A stretch of DNA of 47,966 nt from JASFBA01 sp036172265 (lineage in GTDB: Bacteria; Chloroflexota; Chloroflexia; DTKN01): contig JASFBA010000067.1 of the NCBI GenBank assembly GCA_036172265.1, positions 1 through 47,966 of the forward strand, in the 5' to 3' direction. The notes beneath the pieces are model-generated. The model saw only the letters and a list, made by a program, of their open reading frames with translations, did no database searches and had not been told where the DNA came from. The stretch's first letter is position 1. Each line of letters opens with the position of its first letter. Position numbers and translations under genes: made by a program. Positions 1-8,292 of the stretch are shown piece by piece.

Positions 1-140
1 GCCAAATAACACGAACGGGCTTGGTCAGAGACCTTCCCATAGGCCGCAACGGCTCGCCCACACGCTCCGTCCCAGTGCGTTCCCGTCACTCATCAATGAC
101 AGGATAGCACATCCGCGCCCAACCGCAACTACATTCTAAT
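1..140. other. Left edge; possible divergent promoter
   Basis: No gene can be firmly called here. On the minus strand a weak promoter-like pair is visible: TTGCGG (complement of 123-128) and TATCCT (complement of 101-106), 16 nt apart. An ATG at 40-38 could open a minus-strand gene running off the window (reading MGRSLTKPVRVIW), but it has no clear ribosome binding site. The stretch also carries a plus-frame TAG at 105-107, just before the SCP2-like tail. Confidence 0.2.
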
Positions 141-323
141 ACCCTGGCCGCTCCCTTCTCCACCTGGCGCCGGGTCATCGAAGGAAAACTGGACTCCATC
201 CAGGGGATGATGACGCGGAAACTCCGCCTCCAGGGGAACCTCATGCAGATTATGCGCTACCCCAAGGCGGCCAAGGAGATCGTCTCCTGCTGCGCGCTCA
301 TCCCCACCGATTTCGGAGATTAG
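141..323 (+). pseudogene. SCP2 sterol-carrier domain protein, C-terminal fragment
   Basis: The plus frame ending at TAG 321-323 reads as the last ~60 residues of an SCP2-type lipid/sterol-binding domain, with WRRVIEGKLDSIQGM followed by MTRKLRLQGN, MRYPKAAKE and a terminal FGD. That is the amphipathic C-terminal end of the family. No start codon with a ribosome binding site lies in front, and the frame is closed by TAG at 105-107, so at least the first half of a roughly 120-130 residue domain is missing. It ends 2 nt before the ATG of the Fe-alcohol dehydrogenase reading frame, which suggests the two were once one transcript. SCP2-like proteins are found beside aldehyde ferredoxin oxidoreductase genes in some bacteria and archaea, and both neighbours here are broken too. 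The family assignment rests on pattern recognition only. Confidence 0.6.
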
Positions 324-325
324 CG

Positions 326-1489
326 ATGTGGTATTTTGTTTCCCCTTAGATCGTCTTCGGCGAAGGAGCGCTGGAAGCCCTGGAGGAACTGGAAGGCCGG
401 CGGGCACTCGTCGTAACCGATGCCACCCTGGTGCGCCTGGGGCTGGTCGAGCGCGTCCGGAAACACCTGGAACGGGCCGGCCTGGAGGTGCACGTCTTCG
501 ATGAGGTGGAACCTGACCCCACCCTCCAGGCCGTCCGCCGGGGCGCGCAGGCGGCCCGGGAAGTCGAACCCGACTGGATCGTCGGGCTGGGCGGCGGCTC
601 GGCCTTGGATGCGGCCAAGGCCGTCTGGATCCTCTACGAGCGCCCGGACCTGGAACCGGCCGCGATCAACCCCTTCATCCGCCTGGGGTTGCGGAAAAAG
701 GCCCGCTTGGTCACCATCCCCACCACCAGCGGCACCGGAGCCGAGGTCACCTGGGCCATCGTCCTCACCGACGCCGAGGAGCAGCGCAAGATGAGCCTGG
801 GCAACCGCGAGAACGCCGCCGATCTGGCCATCGTGGACCCGAGCCTGGCCTTGGGGATGCCGCCGGCCCTCACGGCCGACACCGGGATGGATGCCCTGAC
901 CCACGCCGTGGAAGGCTATACCTGCGCCTGGCACACCGACCTGACCGACGGCCTGTGCCTGAACGCCCTCCGGCTCATCTTCGCCTACTTGCCCCGGGCG
1001 GTGGCCAACGGCTCCGACCTGGAGGCCCGCGAACGGATGCACAACGCCGCCACCTGCGCCGGGCTGGGCTTTGGCAACGCCATGGCCTCGCTGGCCCACG
1101 CTATGGGCCACGCCCTTGGAGCGCTTTTCCACCTTCCCCACGGCCGGGCCGTGGGCATTTTCCTGCCCTATACGATCGAATTCGCCGCCCGGAAAGTCCC
1201 CGAACGCTTCGCCGAATTGGCCGCTTTCCTGGGCTGTTCCCACGCCGGCGGCGGGGAAGGAGCCCGGGCATTGGCCGGGGCCGTCCGCGACCTTGGCCGG
1301 AAGATTGCCTTCCCCCTGAGCATATCCGAGGCCGGCCTGGAACGCCTTCCCTGCGAAGCAGCCCTGGAAAGGCTGGTCGAAAACGCTTTCAACGATACCC
1401 AGATCGTCACCGCCGTCCAGCAGCCCTCCTATGAGGAACTCCGCCAACTTTTCCTCTACGCCTACGAGGGCTGGCCGGTGGATTTCTAA
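326..1489 (+). pseudogene. Iron-containing alcohol dehydrogenase with in-frame amber stop
   Basis: From the ATG at 326 the frame reads MWYFVSP, then TAG at 347-349, then IVFGEGALEAL and onward without a break to TAA at 1487-1489. The total is 387 codons, the usual length of group III Fe-dependent alcohol dehydrogenases. The rest looks intact: the dinucleotide-binding GLGGGSALDAAK, PTTSGTGAEVT, the metal-site region DTGMDALTHAVEGY, and the His-rich MGHALGALFHLPHGRA. The enzyme would interconvert alcohols and aldehydes with NAD(P)H. A CAG-to-TAG change at codon 8 is the simplest explanation, since family members usually have a polar residue between SP and IVFGEG. Internal initiation, for example at ATG 431, would give 352 residues lacking the first beta strand, so activity is doubtful. 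It lies between an SCP2 remnant and a deleted aldehyde ferredoxin oxidoreductase, which supports gene decay over recoding or sequencing error. Confidence 0.75.
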
Positions 1490-1554
1490 GTATGGTTGCA
1501 CGTTCGGATTCGGTGCAAGGTTGCGGGTTTGAAGGTTGACGGAAGAGGTGCGCT

Positions 1555-2581
1555 GTGGATGGATATATGGGCCGAATTCTTCGGGTTGACCTTTCCTCGG
1601 GGAGGCTGTGGGACGAGCCGCTTGACGAGGCCTATGCCCAGGCTTATGTCGGCGGGAGCGGGCTGGCCGCACGCTACCTCTACGATACGGTAGAAGCCAC
1701 GACCGATCCGCTCAGCCCGGATAACCCGCTTATCTTCATGACCGGCCCATTGGTCGGCACGGCCATGCCCTCGGCTGGCCGCTACAGCCTCTGTGCCCTC
1801 TCACCCCTCACCCGTCTCTGGGGCGAAGCCTGCAGCGGCGGCTTCTTCGGCCCAGAACTGCGCTTTGCCGGCTACGACGGCATCTTCATCACCGGGGCCT
1901 CGGAGAATCCGGTTTGGCTCTCCATCTGCTCCGGCCGGGCCGCGCTGCACGATGCGACCGCTCTCTGGGGGCTGGATACCTATGCCACCCAGGAGCGGGT
2001 GCGCGATGCCCTGGGCGAACCCCGGGCCCGTGTGGCCTGCATCGGGCCGGCCGGCGAGCACCCCCCGGGCCTTTAGCGGGATGGCCGTGACCTACGCCCT
2101 CTCGCCCCGGGGGGCCTGCCATATGCAGGGGGATATGTACGGCGTGGATACGGGGCAGGGGCCGGCCGTGGAACTGGGCATCGTTCCCGGGGATCGCTTC
2201 GATTCGAGCCCGGAGAAGGGGCGCATCGCCGCCCGACAGCAGGCCTGGCGCAGCCTCTACAACGCCCTCGTCCTCTGCCAGTTCCAGAACCCGGGGGTGG
2301 AATGCGTCCTCCAGGCCCTCAACGCGGCCACGGGGTGGGGATGGAAAGCCGAGGGCCTCCTGGCGGCCGGCAAGCGCATCCTCACCCTCAAGCGCCGGAT
2401 CAATTTGCGACGAGGGTTGACTTGCGCCGACGACCGCCTGCCGGACCTGCTCCTGCAACCGCTTATGGGTGGCGTGACGGAAGGAAATGTCCCCAACCTG
2501 GAGCGCCTCCTGGAGGGGGCCTACGCCGAACTGGGCTGGGACGGGCAGGCGGGCCAGCCTCTGGAGGACGTTTCACCCTGA
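1555..2581 (+). pseudogene. Aldehyde ferredoxin oxidoreductase, internally deleted and frameshifted
   Basis: The GTG at 1555 (or ATG 1567) opens MDGYMGRILRVDL, the classic start of tungsten aldehyde ferredoxin oxidoreductases, which oxidise aldehydes to acids with ferredoxin. The N-terminal ~165 residues (YVGGSGLAARYLYD, SPDNPLIFMTGPL, GYDGIFITG, VACIGPAGE) match the cofactor-binding domain. Near 2066 the frame breaks. The next frame continues with C-terminal family sequence (MAVTYALSPRGACH, NALVLCQFQN, LLAAGKRI) to TGA at 2579-2581. Together these are about 340 codons against the usual ~600. The missing centre should contain the first three Cys ligands of the [4Fe-4S] cluster; only the last ligand region (LCQF) survives. 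The gene is non-functional. It follows the broken alcohol dehydrogenase by 65 nt and converges with the next minus-strand gene, overlapping it by 9 nt. Confidence 0.85.
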
Positions 2582-3373
2582 GCCGGAGGCCTGTTCGCGC
2601 CAGTAGGCTGCCCCCTGGACGATCTCCCGACGGGTGGCTTCCAGCCCGGCCTGGATGGTCTCCAGGGCGTTTTTCGCCCGCCGCAGCCAGTTGCCGATCT
2701 CCCGGTCATACCGTTCGGCTGCTTGCCGTCGGGCTTCATCGGTGAGGGCGAGTTCGGAACCTGCCTCTGGTCTCCACTCCAGGCCGTCCACGGCTATACA
2801 GTCCACGGCGAAACCGGCCCTCCAGAGAAGCACCGGCCATTCGGCATCTACCGGAGCGCGGCCGGGCGGGCTGTGGGCCAGGAGGAAGAGGACGGCCGGC
2901 CGGCTGAAGCCCCGAACGCCGCTCCCCAGGTCCACCCCTTGTCCCAGCAGGGTGGAAAAGATGTTGTTGACGCTCCGCTCCGTCTCCTGAATGGAAAGCG
3001 GATAGGTCGCCCAGGCCTGCTTACTCCGGCCGATGATAAGGCAATCGCTTTGAGGGATTTTCTCCAACGTTTCCCACCATTCCTCGGGAAATCGTTCCGC
3101 CCAGGGGAGCAGCACCTCCAGAGCCGTATGGTGAAAGTGGTCGCCCGAAAGTTCCAGCGCCTTTTGCAGCGCAGCATGCCGACTGTGGGACCAGTCCATC
3201 GGGATGGTCAGGGTGTTGCCAACTTTCTCCTGGATGCGAAGCACCTCCTCAGGGTCAGCCTCGGGCGGGAGGGCCAGGGCGATGCCGCTATAGGCATCCT
3301 GTAAGCGAGGAAGGAGCCGGTAGAAGCGTTCCACCCCCCCAAGTTGCCAGGTAGAAGCAAGGATGACGCCCAT
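2573..3373 (-). CDS. Unknown protein resembling a GT-A nucleotide-sugar transferase
   Basis: The frame is open further upstream, but the ATG at 3373 is chosen because everything before it overlaps the preceding gene and reads as low-complexity shadow. The product is 266 aa and starts MGVILASTWQLGGVERF. It has an N-terminal Rossmann-like strand region, a central block DCLIIGRSKQAWATYPLS followed by a TE dyad and an asparagine, then GQGVDLGSGVRGFSR and DAEWPVLLWRAGF. The last ~60 residues are charged and helical, probably a coiled coil. The GRS...TYP and AEWP blocks recall GT-A glycosyltransferase-like proteins, but no DXD motif is obvious, so catalytic activity cannot be claimed. It starts 7 nt after the stop of the GT39-like membrane glycosyltransferase and is probably co-transcribed with it, which fits a role in glycan handling. 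Its end overlaps the AOR pseudogene tail. Confidence 0.6.
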   Translation of the reverse strand: MGVILASTWQLGGVERFYRLLPRLQDAYSGIALALPPEADPEEVLRIQEKVGNTLTIPMDWSHSRHAALQKALELSGDHFHHTALEVLLPWAERFPEEWWETLEKIPQSDCLIIGRSKQAWATYPLSIQETERSVNNIFSTLLGQGVDLGSGVRGFSRPAVLFLLAHSPPGRAPVDAEWPVLLWRAGFAVDCIAVDGLEWRPEAGSELALTDEARRQAAERYDREIGNWLRRAKNALETIQAGLEATRREIVQGAAYWREQASGSG

Positions 3374-3380
3374 CTCCGGC

Positions 3381-5432
3381 CTACCTGACCGCCCGGCAGT
3401 CAAACAGGACCGAAGCCTCCGGCCCCCCGGTCGGACGACCGGGCCCCTTTCCGGCCCATTCCCTCCCCGGCACCTCCCGACAGTGCGCACCGATCCAGCG
3501 GACCAGAGCCCCCTGCCGGTTTTCCTGCGGAGCGACGTAGAAAAAGCGCACCACGCCGTCGTGGATGTAGGTCTGCAAGTCCTCCACACTCAGGATGGGG
3601 TCTCCCCCGGAGAAGCCTCCCATCGCCATCACCGGTTCGCCCGTGGCAAGGATCAGCGGGGCGGCGGTGTTGGCGTTGATGGTGGCGACGATAAAGGTCT
3701 CGCCCCTGCGGTGAGCCAGCAGGTAATCGGCCAGAGGCGCTGTAAAAGGAGGGAGATCCCCACTCTGGCGCCCCTGCATGATGCCGCCTCCCGGACGAGG
3801 GTCGGCCAGGAGGTCTGGGCCGGCGTAGGGAAGGCCGGCGTGGCCGCCGTAGAGGACGGGGATAAGCGCCCACACCGTGGGGGCAATGAGGAGGGCCAGG
3901 ATGCCCAGTGCGGCCGCCGGGCCGGCCCAGGCCGGAAAGGAGGGCTCGGAGCCGGTCTGCCGCCGGACCTGGTGGAGAAAGCGGAGTACAACCAGGACAA
4001 TGGCGGCCAGGAGGGCCAGGCCGATGACCGGGGGGGTCAGCCAGGCGGCCCATGCAGGGAAATCGTCCAGGATTCCGGCCTCTACCATCGCGGTGGCGAC
4101 GAGCGCCGCCGGGAGCAACCAGCCCCGCCATCCGGGCCGGCGATAGTCTTCCCACATCGCCACCAGGCCGGCACCCGCCAGGGCGGCGATGGCCGGGGAG
4201 AGCATCTCCAGGTAGTAGCGGTGGAAAAGGTTGGCGATGCTGAAGAAGATGACCTGCGGCAAGAGCCAGCCGGCCCATGGAAGGAGGGACAGGTGACGCC
4301 GGTCGAGAGGACGGCGTAGAGGGGCCTGCCAGAACGCGGCCAGGAACCCCAGGCCGGCCAGCGGCAGAAGCCAGGAGATCTGTCCGCCCAACTGCCGGTT
4401 GAACAGGCGCAGCCAGCCCGGCTCGCCGGTTTCGTGGGAGAAGGGGCCTCCGCCCGGAGGACCTCCTGGGGATGGGCCTCCCCCAGCAGCGGGAGGCGGA
4501 GGCGGTTTCCCGGAAGGCGCCGGGCCGGGTGGATTTCCACCGGGGATGACGTTGCCTGGAGGCGGCTGAGGTGGCCGGCCACCTCCAAGCAGTCCACGCA
4601 GTCCCCCCGGAAGCAGGCGGGCCATTCCGTTGTGCCCGATGATGAGTTCCAGCACCGCGTTGTTCTGGGTGCTGCCGACATAGGGGCGCTCTTCCTCAGG
4701 GGTCAGGTCCACGGCGACGGCCCAGGAAAGGGAAACGGCGGCGAGGAGCAACGTCGCCAGGGCCAGGTGGAGCAGCCGTTTCCAGAAGCGGATAGGGGCC
4801 AGAAGGTAGAGGAAGTAAAAGGCCGGCAGCACCATGTAGGCCTGGAGCATCTTGACGTTGAAGCCCACTCCCACCAAGACGGCGGTTATCAGGAGCCAGA
4901 GCAGGCGGCCCCGTTCGGCAGCCAGGAGGACTGTCCAGGCGGCCAGGAGGAGCACCAGCACCAGGAGGCCGTCCATCGTGTTGTTGCGGTTGGCGGCGAT
5001 GGTAATGGGAGTTACCGTCAGTGCCAGCGCGGCGATGAGGCCGGCCGTCGGACCCAAGGTCCGCCGCACCAGGTGGAAAAGGAGGAGGACGGAGAGGACG
5101 CCGGAGAGCGCCTGGGGGAGGAGGAGGCTGAGCCCACTAAAGCCCAGGAGGGCGGCGCTCCCCACCTGCACCCAGAGGCCCAGCGGGGGTTTATCCACCG
5201 TCACAAAACCGCCGGGGTCGAAGGAATTGAAGATAAAGTTGTGTCCGTTGCCGAGTTGGCTTTGCACGGCCGCGGCATAGTACAAGTTGCCGTAGCCCTC
5301 CTGCTCCAGACGGAAAAAGTGCAGGAAGACGGCCAGGAGAAGGATGGCGGCCAGGGCAAGCCAATGCCGGCGGCGGAGCGGTTCTTCCCCGGCCAGGCCG
5401 GCGGCAGCAGATGGACCGGGCTGGTTTGTCAT
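3381..5432 (-). CDS. GT39/ArnT-like membrane glycosyltransferase (YkcB type)
   Basis: The 683-aa polytopic membrane protein belongs to the PMT/ArnT superfamily, which moves sugars from polyprenyl-phosphate donors onto lipids, polymers or proteins on the outer face of the membrane. After a short cytoplasmic tail and a first hydrophobic helix (~25-43), the first extracytoplasmic loop contains EGYGNLYYAAAVQSQ, FIFNSFDPGGFVTVDKPP and GLWVQ, the hallmark of the YkcA/YkcB/YycA group. Further hydrophobic segments follow to ~residue 245 and again from ~350 to 525. Between ~285 and 340 lies a striking Pro/Gly-rich linker (PPQPPPGN, GKPPPPPAAGGG), longer and more repetitive than expected. The C-terminal ~150 residues form a soluble domain (ANTAAPLILATGEPVMAMGGF) typical of the family. 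It lies 22 nt downstream of a GerW-like gene and just upstream of the sugar-transferase-like protein. The acceptor is unknown. Confidence 0.8.
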   Translation of the reverse strand: MTNQPGPSAAAGLAGEEPLRRRHWLALAAILLLAVFLHFFRLEQEGYGNLYYAAAVQSQLGNGHNFIFNSFDPGGFVTVDKPPLGLWVQVGSAALLGFSGLSLLLPQALSGVLSVLLLFHLVRRTLGPTAGLIAALALTVTPITIAANRNNTMDGLLVLVLLLAAWTVLLAAERGRLLWLLITAVLVGVGFNVKMLQAYMVLPAFYFLYLLAPIRFWKRLLHLALATLLLAAVSLSWAVAVDLTPEEERPYVGSTQNNAVLELIIGHNGMARLLPGGLRGLLGGGRPPQPPPGNVIPGGNPPGPAPSGKPPPPPAAGGGPSPGGPPGGGPFSHETGEPGWLRLFNRQLGGQISWLLPLAGLGFLAAFWQAPLRRPLDRRHLSLLPWAGWLLPQVIFFSIANLFHRYYLEMLSPAIAALAGAGLVAMWEDYRRPGWRGWLLPAALVATAMVEAGILDDFPAWAAWLTPPVIGLALLAAIVLVVLRFLHQVRRQTGSEPSFPAWAGPAAALGILALLIAPTVWALIPVLYGGHAGLPYAGPDLLADPRPGGGIMQGRQSGDLPPFTAPLADYLLAHRRGETFIVATINANTAAPLILATGEPVMAMGGFSGGDPILSVEDLQTYIHDGVVRFFYVAPQENRQGALVRWIGAHCREVPGREWAGKGPGRPTGGPEASVLFDCRAVR

Positions 5433-5454
5433 AGCCGCAGCCCTACAGGCTCGC

Positions 5455-5820
5455 TCATTTCTTCCGGGCGATGGCCCTGGCGATCCAGAAGGCGCACCAG
5501 GCCGTCATCACGATTCCGGCCATGCCCAGGCGGTTCACATCCACGGCCGGTTCGAAGATGACACCGCCGGGCGAGACCTTGATATAGCCCATCGGCCGTA
5601 CCCGGCCGCCGGCCCCGCCGCCTTCTCCGCCCGTCGGACCCTTTTCCACCCCGGGAGCCCGCCCGGCACCGAGGCCAAAGCCGTAACTAACCTCCGCCAC
5701 CGGGATGAGGGTGTTTTCTCCAACTTGGATGGGTTGGCCAAAGGCAGCCTCGACCCGAATCTGCTCTACCGTCTGGGCGATGGACCGGAGCATAGATTGG
5801 AACTGGGTTTCCTCGGTCAT
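5455..5820 (-). CDS. GerW/YtfJ family protein
   Basis: A 121-aa protein of the GerW (YtfJ) sporulation-protein family. The N-terminal helix is followed by the diagnostic FGQPIQVGENTLIPVAEVSYGFGLG, then a Gly-rich linker (GGEGGGAGG), then GYIKVSPGGVIFEPAVD. A hydrophobic C-terminal segment (GMAGIVMTAWCAFWIARAI) probably anchors it in the membrane. AGAGGTG sits 5 nt before the ATG at 5820. In Bacillus GerW is needed for lysozyme-type germination responses, but homologues occur widely in non-sporulating Chloroflexota and Actinobacteria, where their role is unknown. It is first in a likely operon with the GT39-like gene, and a second GerW-like gene lies just upstream. Confidence 0.8.
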   Translation of the reverse strand: MTEETQFQSMLRSIAQTVEQIRVEAAFGQPIQVGENTLIPVAEVSYGFGLGAGRAPGVEKGPTGGEGGGAGGRVRPMGYIKVSPGGVIFEPAVDVNRLGMAGIVMTAWCAFWIARAIARKK

Positions 5821-5837
5821 CTTTTCACCTCTTGACA

Positions 5838-5913
5838 GGACATCGGCAAAATCAATGTTGCCTTTGAAAACGTTCGTGCTTCACCGGGACGCCGTTCTGT
5901 CGGCGATTTCCCC
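5838..5913 (-). repeat. Dispersed repeat copy 1 (upstream of gerW)
   Basis: Read on the minus strand, this segment begins GGGGAAATCGCCGACA, continues with a GGTGAAGCACGAACG block and ends with ATTTTGCCGATGTCC. The plus-strand segment 14798-14878, upstream of ileS, carries the same blocks in the same order with scattered substitutions and a few small indels. The copy ends 18 nt before the gerW start codon. No ORF is shared, so this is a non-coding dispersed repeat or a shared regulatory module. Confidence 0.7.
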
Positions 5914-5984
5914 ACCGGGAAGCCGCAAGACGGGTCCCGGTGATGTTTTTGCCCCACCTGGCGAAATTTGCCGAAATCCATCTC

Positions 5985-6296
5985 CTAAAAAACGGCTTTC
6001 CGGAGCAGGCGAAGGAAAATGTAGCCAAGAGGGGCCAGCAGTGCAACGAGGGCGATAGCCCGCATCGTCTTTGCAGTGGGGTCCACCAGGCTGATGCGGT
6101 ACTCAGTCCCGTCGCCTTCGCGCACGATGGCCTCGCGGGGAGATATACGCAACCCTACGCCCGTCATACTTCCCCCCTGCGCCTGAAAATTCAGGATGCG
6201 GGTGCTGACCCGGGCGACCGGCCGGATAGTGCGCTCCCCCACGACGATGGGTTCGCCGATCATTTCCCTCTCTACTTCGGGTTTGGGATAAACCAT
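5985..6296 (-). CDS. Small GerW-like membrane protein
   Basis: A 103-aa product from ATG 6296, chosen over an upstream ATG at 6314 because GAGGAGGTG lies 4 nt in front. It starts MVYPKPEVEREMIGEP. The core IGEPIVVGERTIRPVARVS followed by GLRISPREAIVREGD echoes the GerW pattern (G-QPI-VGE-T-IPVA... VSP-A-V) without the Gly-rich linker, so it is probably a diverged paralogue. A C-terminal hydrophobic segment (~residues 80-97, IALVALLAPLGYIFLRLL) is the likely membrane anchor. It is separated from the downstream gerW gene by 164 nt containing the dispersed repeat. Function unknown. Confidence 0.65.
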   Translation of the reverse strand: MVYPKPEVEREMIGEPIVVGERTIRPVARVSTRILNFQAQGGSMTGVGLRISPREAIVREGDGTEYRISLVDPTAKTMRAIALVALLAPLGYIFLRLLRKAVF

Positions 6297-6356
6297 GTTC
6301 ACCTCCTCTAGCACTTCACCGGTGTCGGGAAAGCCCTTTAGCCATCCCGGTCCTCC

Positions 6357-8120
6357 CTATTCCCCGCGGAAGGCCTGCCGCAAATCCCGAGCATGCTCCC
6401 GATCATGTTCTAGAACCGGAAGAAACCAGAAGTATGGGCAGGTTCTTTTTTCCCATACGTCCGGAAAAGCGCGTTCCAGATCGGCCTGGCCCATCCCTCC
6501 TAGAACCTTTAGGAGGGCCTGATGCACGCCTTGGAAGTCTGCCCAGACCGTCTCCCAAAGTTGATCCCGACGGGCCTGGGCGTGGGTCTGATTCCAGGCT
6601 TCTTCGTCGGGGACGTGTTCGACCCGGGGCGGCCGGCCGGCGGCCATATCGAGCAGGCCGGCAAGGAGGTAGGCCTCCCAATCGGCGATATGCCCGAGGA
6701 CATCCTTGAGCGTCCAGACGCCGCAGACCGGACGGGAGGCTCGTTCTTCCGGGGAGACGAGTTCCGCGGCGGTCAGGAGTTCCTCGCGGCCGGCCGACAG
6801 GGCGGCCATCAGGAGCGCTTTGGGCCCGGCCGTGGCCCCGGCCTGCGCCTTTTTCCATTCCGTCAGGTCGGCCGCATGCCTCTCCTCGTGCCGGACATAC
6901 ACCTCGATCCAGCCGGGCAGGTGCCAATCATACCTTCCGATGGGACGCTGGCGGAAAAAGCCCTCCTCGGGCAAGTCCTTCATCCACTCCACCCAGGCGG
7001 TGCGTTCCTCCTGGAGCGCGGCCAGGACCTCCTCCAGGGAACGATCCCGCCACGCGGCCACGGCGACGGCATTGAAGGCATCTTCGTCGGCCACAGCGGA
7101 GAGGTCCAGCTCTTCCCCGCCGACCATCCGCCCGACCTCCTCCCGTGCCCAGCGATCCCAGGCGATGATATGGGCCAGGAGGTCCTTCGGCGTCCATTCC
7201 CCGACGGCCGGCGTCTCTGTGAGTGCCTTTTCGTCCAGATACAAGAGGGTCTCCAATAACGTGCTGCGTGCTTCCGCCAAACGGGCCAGCAGGAGGCGGC
7301 GCTGGAAAGCCAGGACTTCGCGGATCTCGTCCCGATGTTCCGCCTCATGTTCCAGGAAGCGGCGGAGCACCTTACGGGCCGTCCAGGGTTCCTCGGGGTG
7401 TTCGGTCCACCAAGTCGGGTGAAACAGGCCGGAACGCTCCTCCTCCCCCAGCCGGCGGAGGCACTCCAGGGCGGTGCGGCGTTCCATTTCCAGAAAGTTG
7501 AAGATGGGCATGTTTTCATCGCTTTCCCATTCCGGAGGCAGGCGTTCTGGGGGAAGGAGGCGAGAAACGTACCATTCTTCGGCGTTGCCGATATGGCGCA
7601 AAATCTCCCGGATGCTGCGGGAATGGGGAGAGGGATGGAGGTCGAGCGTTTCGTCGGGCAGTTCACCCACCAGGGCCAGGAGGTCGGCCCGGCTGTGTTC
7701 CATCAGACGGAAGTACCGTTCCATCTCCTGGGGAGTGATGGGAGGCCGGTCGGGAGGGAAGAGGGCTGCGGCATTTCCGGAGGCAAAGGGGCCGAAGCCG
7801 GTACTTTCCCCGGCCACTTCGATCTCGATAGCCTCCGGCGGGGCTGGTTCGCCATGCCGGCGCAGCCACGCCTGGTAGCGGCAGATGGCTTCGGGCACTT
7901 TTTGTAGCGCCATTTCACGGGTCGGTGCCCGGACGATGCAGCCGGGCAGGCCAGATACGTGGGCCATCGTAAGGCCGTCGGGGGCAACCTCCAGGTAGAC
8001 GGAGTAACAAAGCCCGGGGCCCTGATGCTGCTGCAAAGTTCTCCGTCCCCTGGCCTGCTTAGGCCGCGACTCGGCCTCGCCGGCCGGCATACCCTCCTGG
8101 GGGGAATCATCCGCAACCAT
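6357..8120 (-). CDS. Triple DinB-domain protein with N-terminal HicB-like domain
   Basis: The start is ATG 8120, preceded by GAGGAGG. Upstream in-frame ATGs (8171, 8144) lie inside the -35 and -10 boxes and cannot be used. The 587-aa product first has a HicB/UPF0150-like domain (~30-95: LCYSVYLEVAPDGLTMA, SGLPGCIVRAPTREMA). Three DinB/YfiT-type four-helix bundles follow, each with an early His and a late HxxxH metal triad: LRHIGNAEEWY...EHEAEHRDE (~130-265), LLAHIIAWDRW...HEERHAADL (~280-400) and VLGHIADWEAYL...LEHDREHARDL (~415-560). DinB proteins are metal-dependent stress-associated enzymes, often thiol transferases; the substrate here is unknown. DinB proteins usually carry one bundle, so three in tandem plus a HicB-like module is unusual. 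It is monocistronic, divergent from mfd. Confidence 0.75.
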   Translation of the reverse strand: MVADDSPQEGMPAGEAESRPKQARGRRTLQQHQGPGLCYSVYLEVAPDGLTMAHVSGLPGCIVRAPTREMALQKVPEAICRYQAWLRRHGEPAPPEAIEIEVAGESTGFGPFASGNAAALFPPDRPPITPQEMERYFRLMEHSRADLLALVGELPDETLDLHPSPHSRSIREILRHIGNAEEWYVSRLLPPERLPPEWESDENMPIFNFLEMERRTALECLRRLGEEERSGLFHPTWWTEHPEEPWTARKVLRRFLEHEAEHRDEIREVLAFQRRLLLARLAEARSTLLETLLYLDEKALTETPAVGEWTPKDLLAHIIAWDRWAREEVGRMVGGEELDLSAVADEDAFNAVAVAAWRDRSLEEVLAALQEERTAWVEWMKDLPEEGFFRQRPIGRYDWHLPGWIEVYVRHEERHAADLTEWKKAQAGATAGPKALLMAALSAGREELLTAAELVSPEERASRPVCGVWTLKDVLGHIADWEAYLLAGLLDMAAGRPPRVEHVPDEEAWNQTHAQARRDQLWETVWADFQGVHQALLKVLGGMGQADLERAFPDVWEKRTCPYFWFLPVLEHDREHARDLRQAFRGE

Positions 8121-8142
8121 AGAAATCCTCCTCACACTCAGC

Positions 8143-8171
8143 ATTATAGCACGATACCGCGAGACGGGCAA
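8143..8171 (-). promoter_or_regulatory. Promoter of the triple-DinB gene
   Basis: Minus strand: TTGCCC (8171-8166), 17-nt spacer, TATAAT (8148-8143). Transcription should start near 8136, leaving a short leader with GAGGAGG before ATG 8120. This fixes the start codon of the gene. Confidence 0.75.
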
Positions 8172-8241
8172 ACCGGCTGTGCGCCATTTTTGTAGAGACC
8201 TCAGCTACTGCCGGTTCCTCCATCGGGGTTTAGGTCCGAGG

Positions 8242-8270
8242 TTGCCCTGCCCTCGCTTCTGTGCTAATAT
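8242..8270 (+). promoter_or_regulatory. Promoter of mfd
   Basis: TTGCCC at 8242-8247, 17-nt spacer, TAATAT at 8265-8270. The expected transcript start (~8277) falls on the upstream in-frame ATG (8276), which excludes that codon and supports the mfd start at 8348. The ~70-nt leader holds a palindrome. Confidence 0.7.
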
Positions 8271-8292
8271 GAAAAATGTGCCGGCTCAGCCC

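Noticed and set aside
347..349. Recoding of TAG as pyrrolysine or another amino acid
   Set aside because: The family does not use a rare residue here, neighbours are also broken, and many genes in the window end at TAG, so simple nonsense mutation is far more likely.
320..1672. 450-aa open frame on the minus strand opposite the Fe-ADH
   Set aside because: Low-complexity Gly/Pro/Arg sequence mirroring the codon bias of the plus-strand gene; no motif or ribosome binding site.
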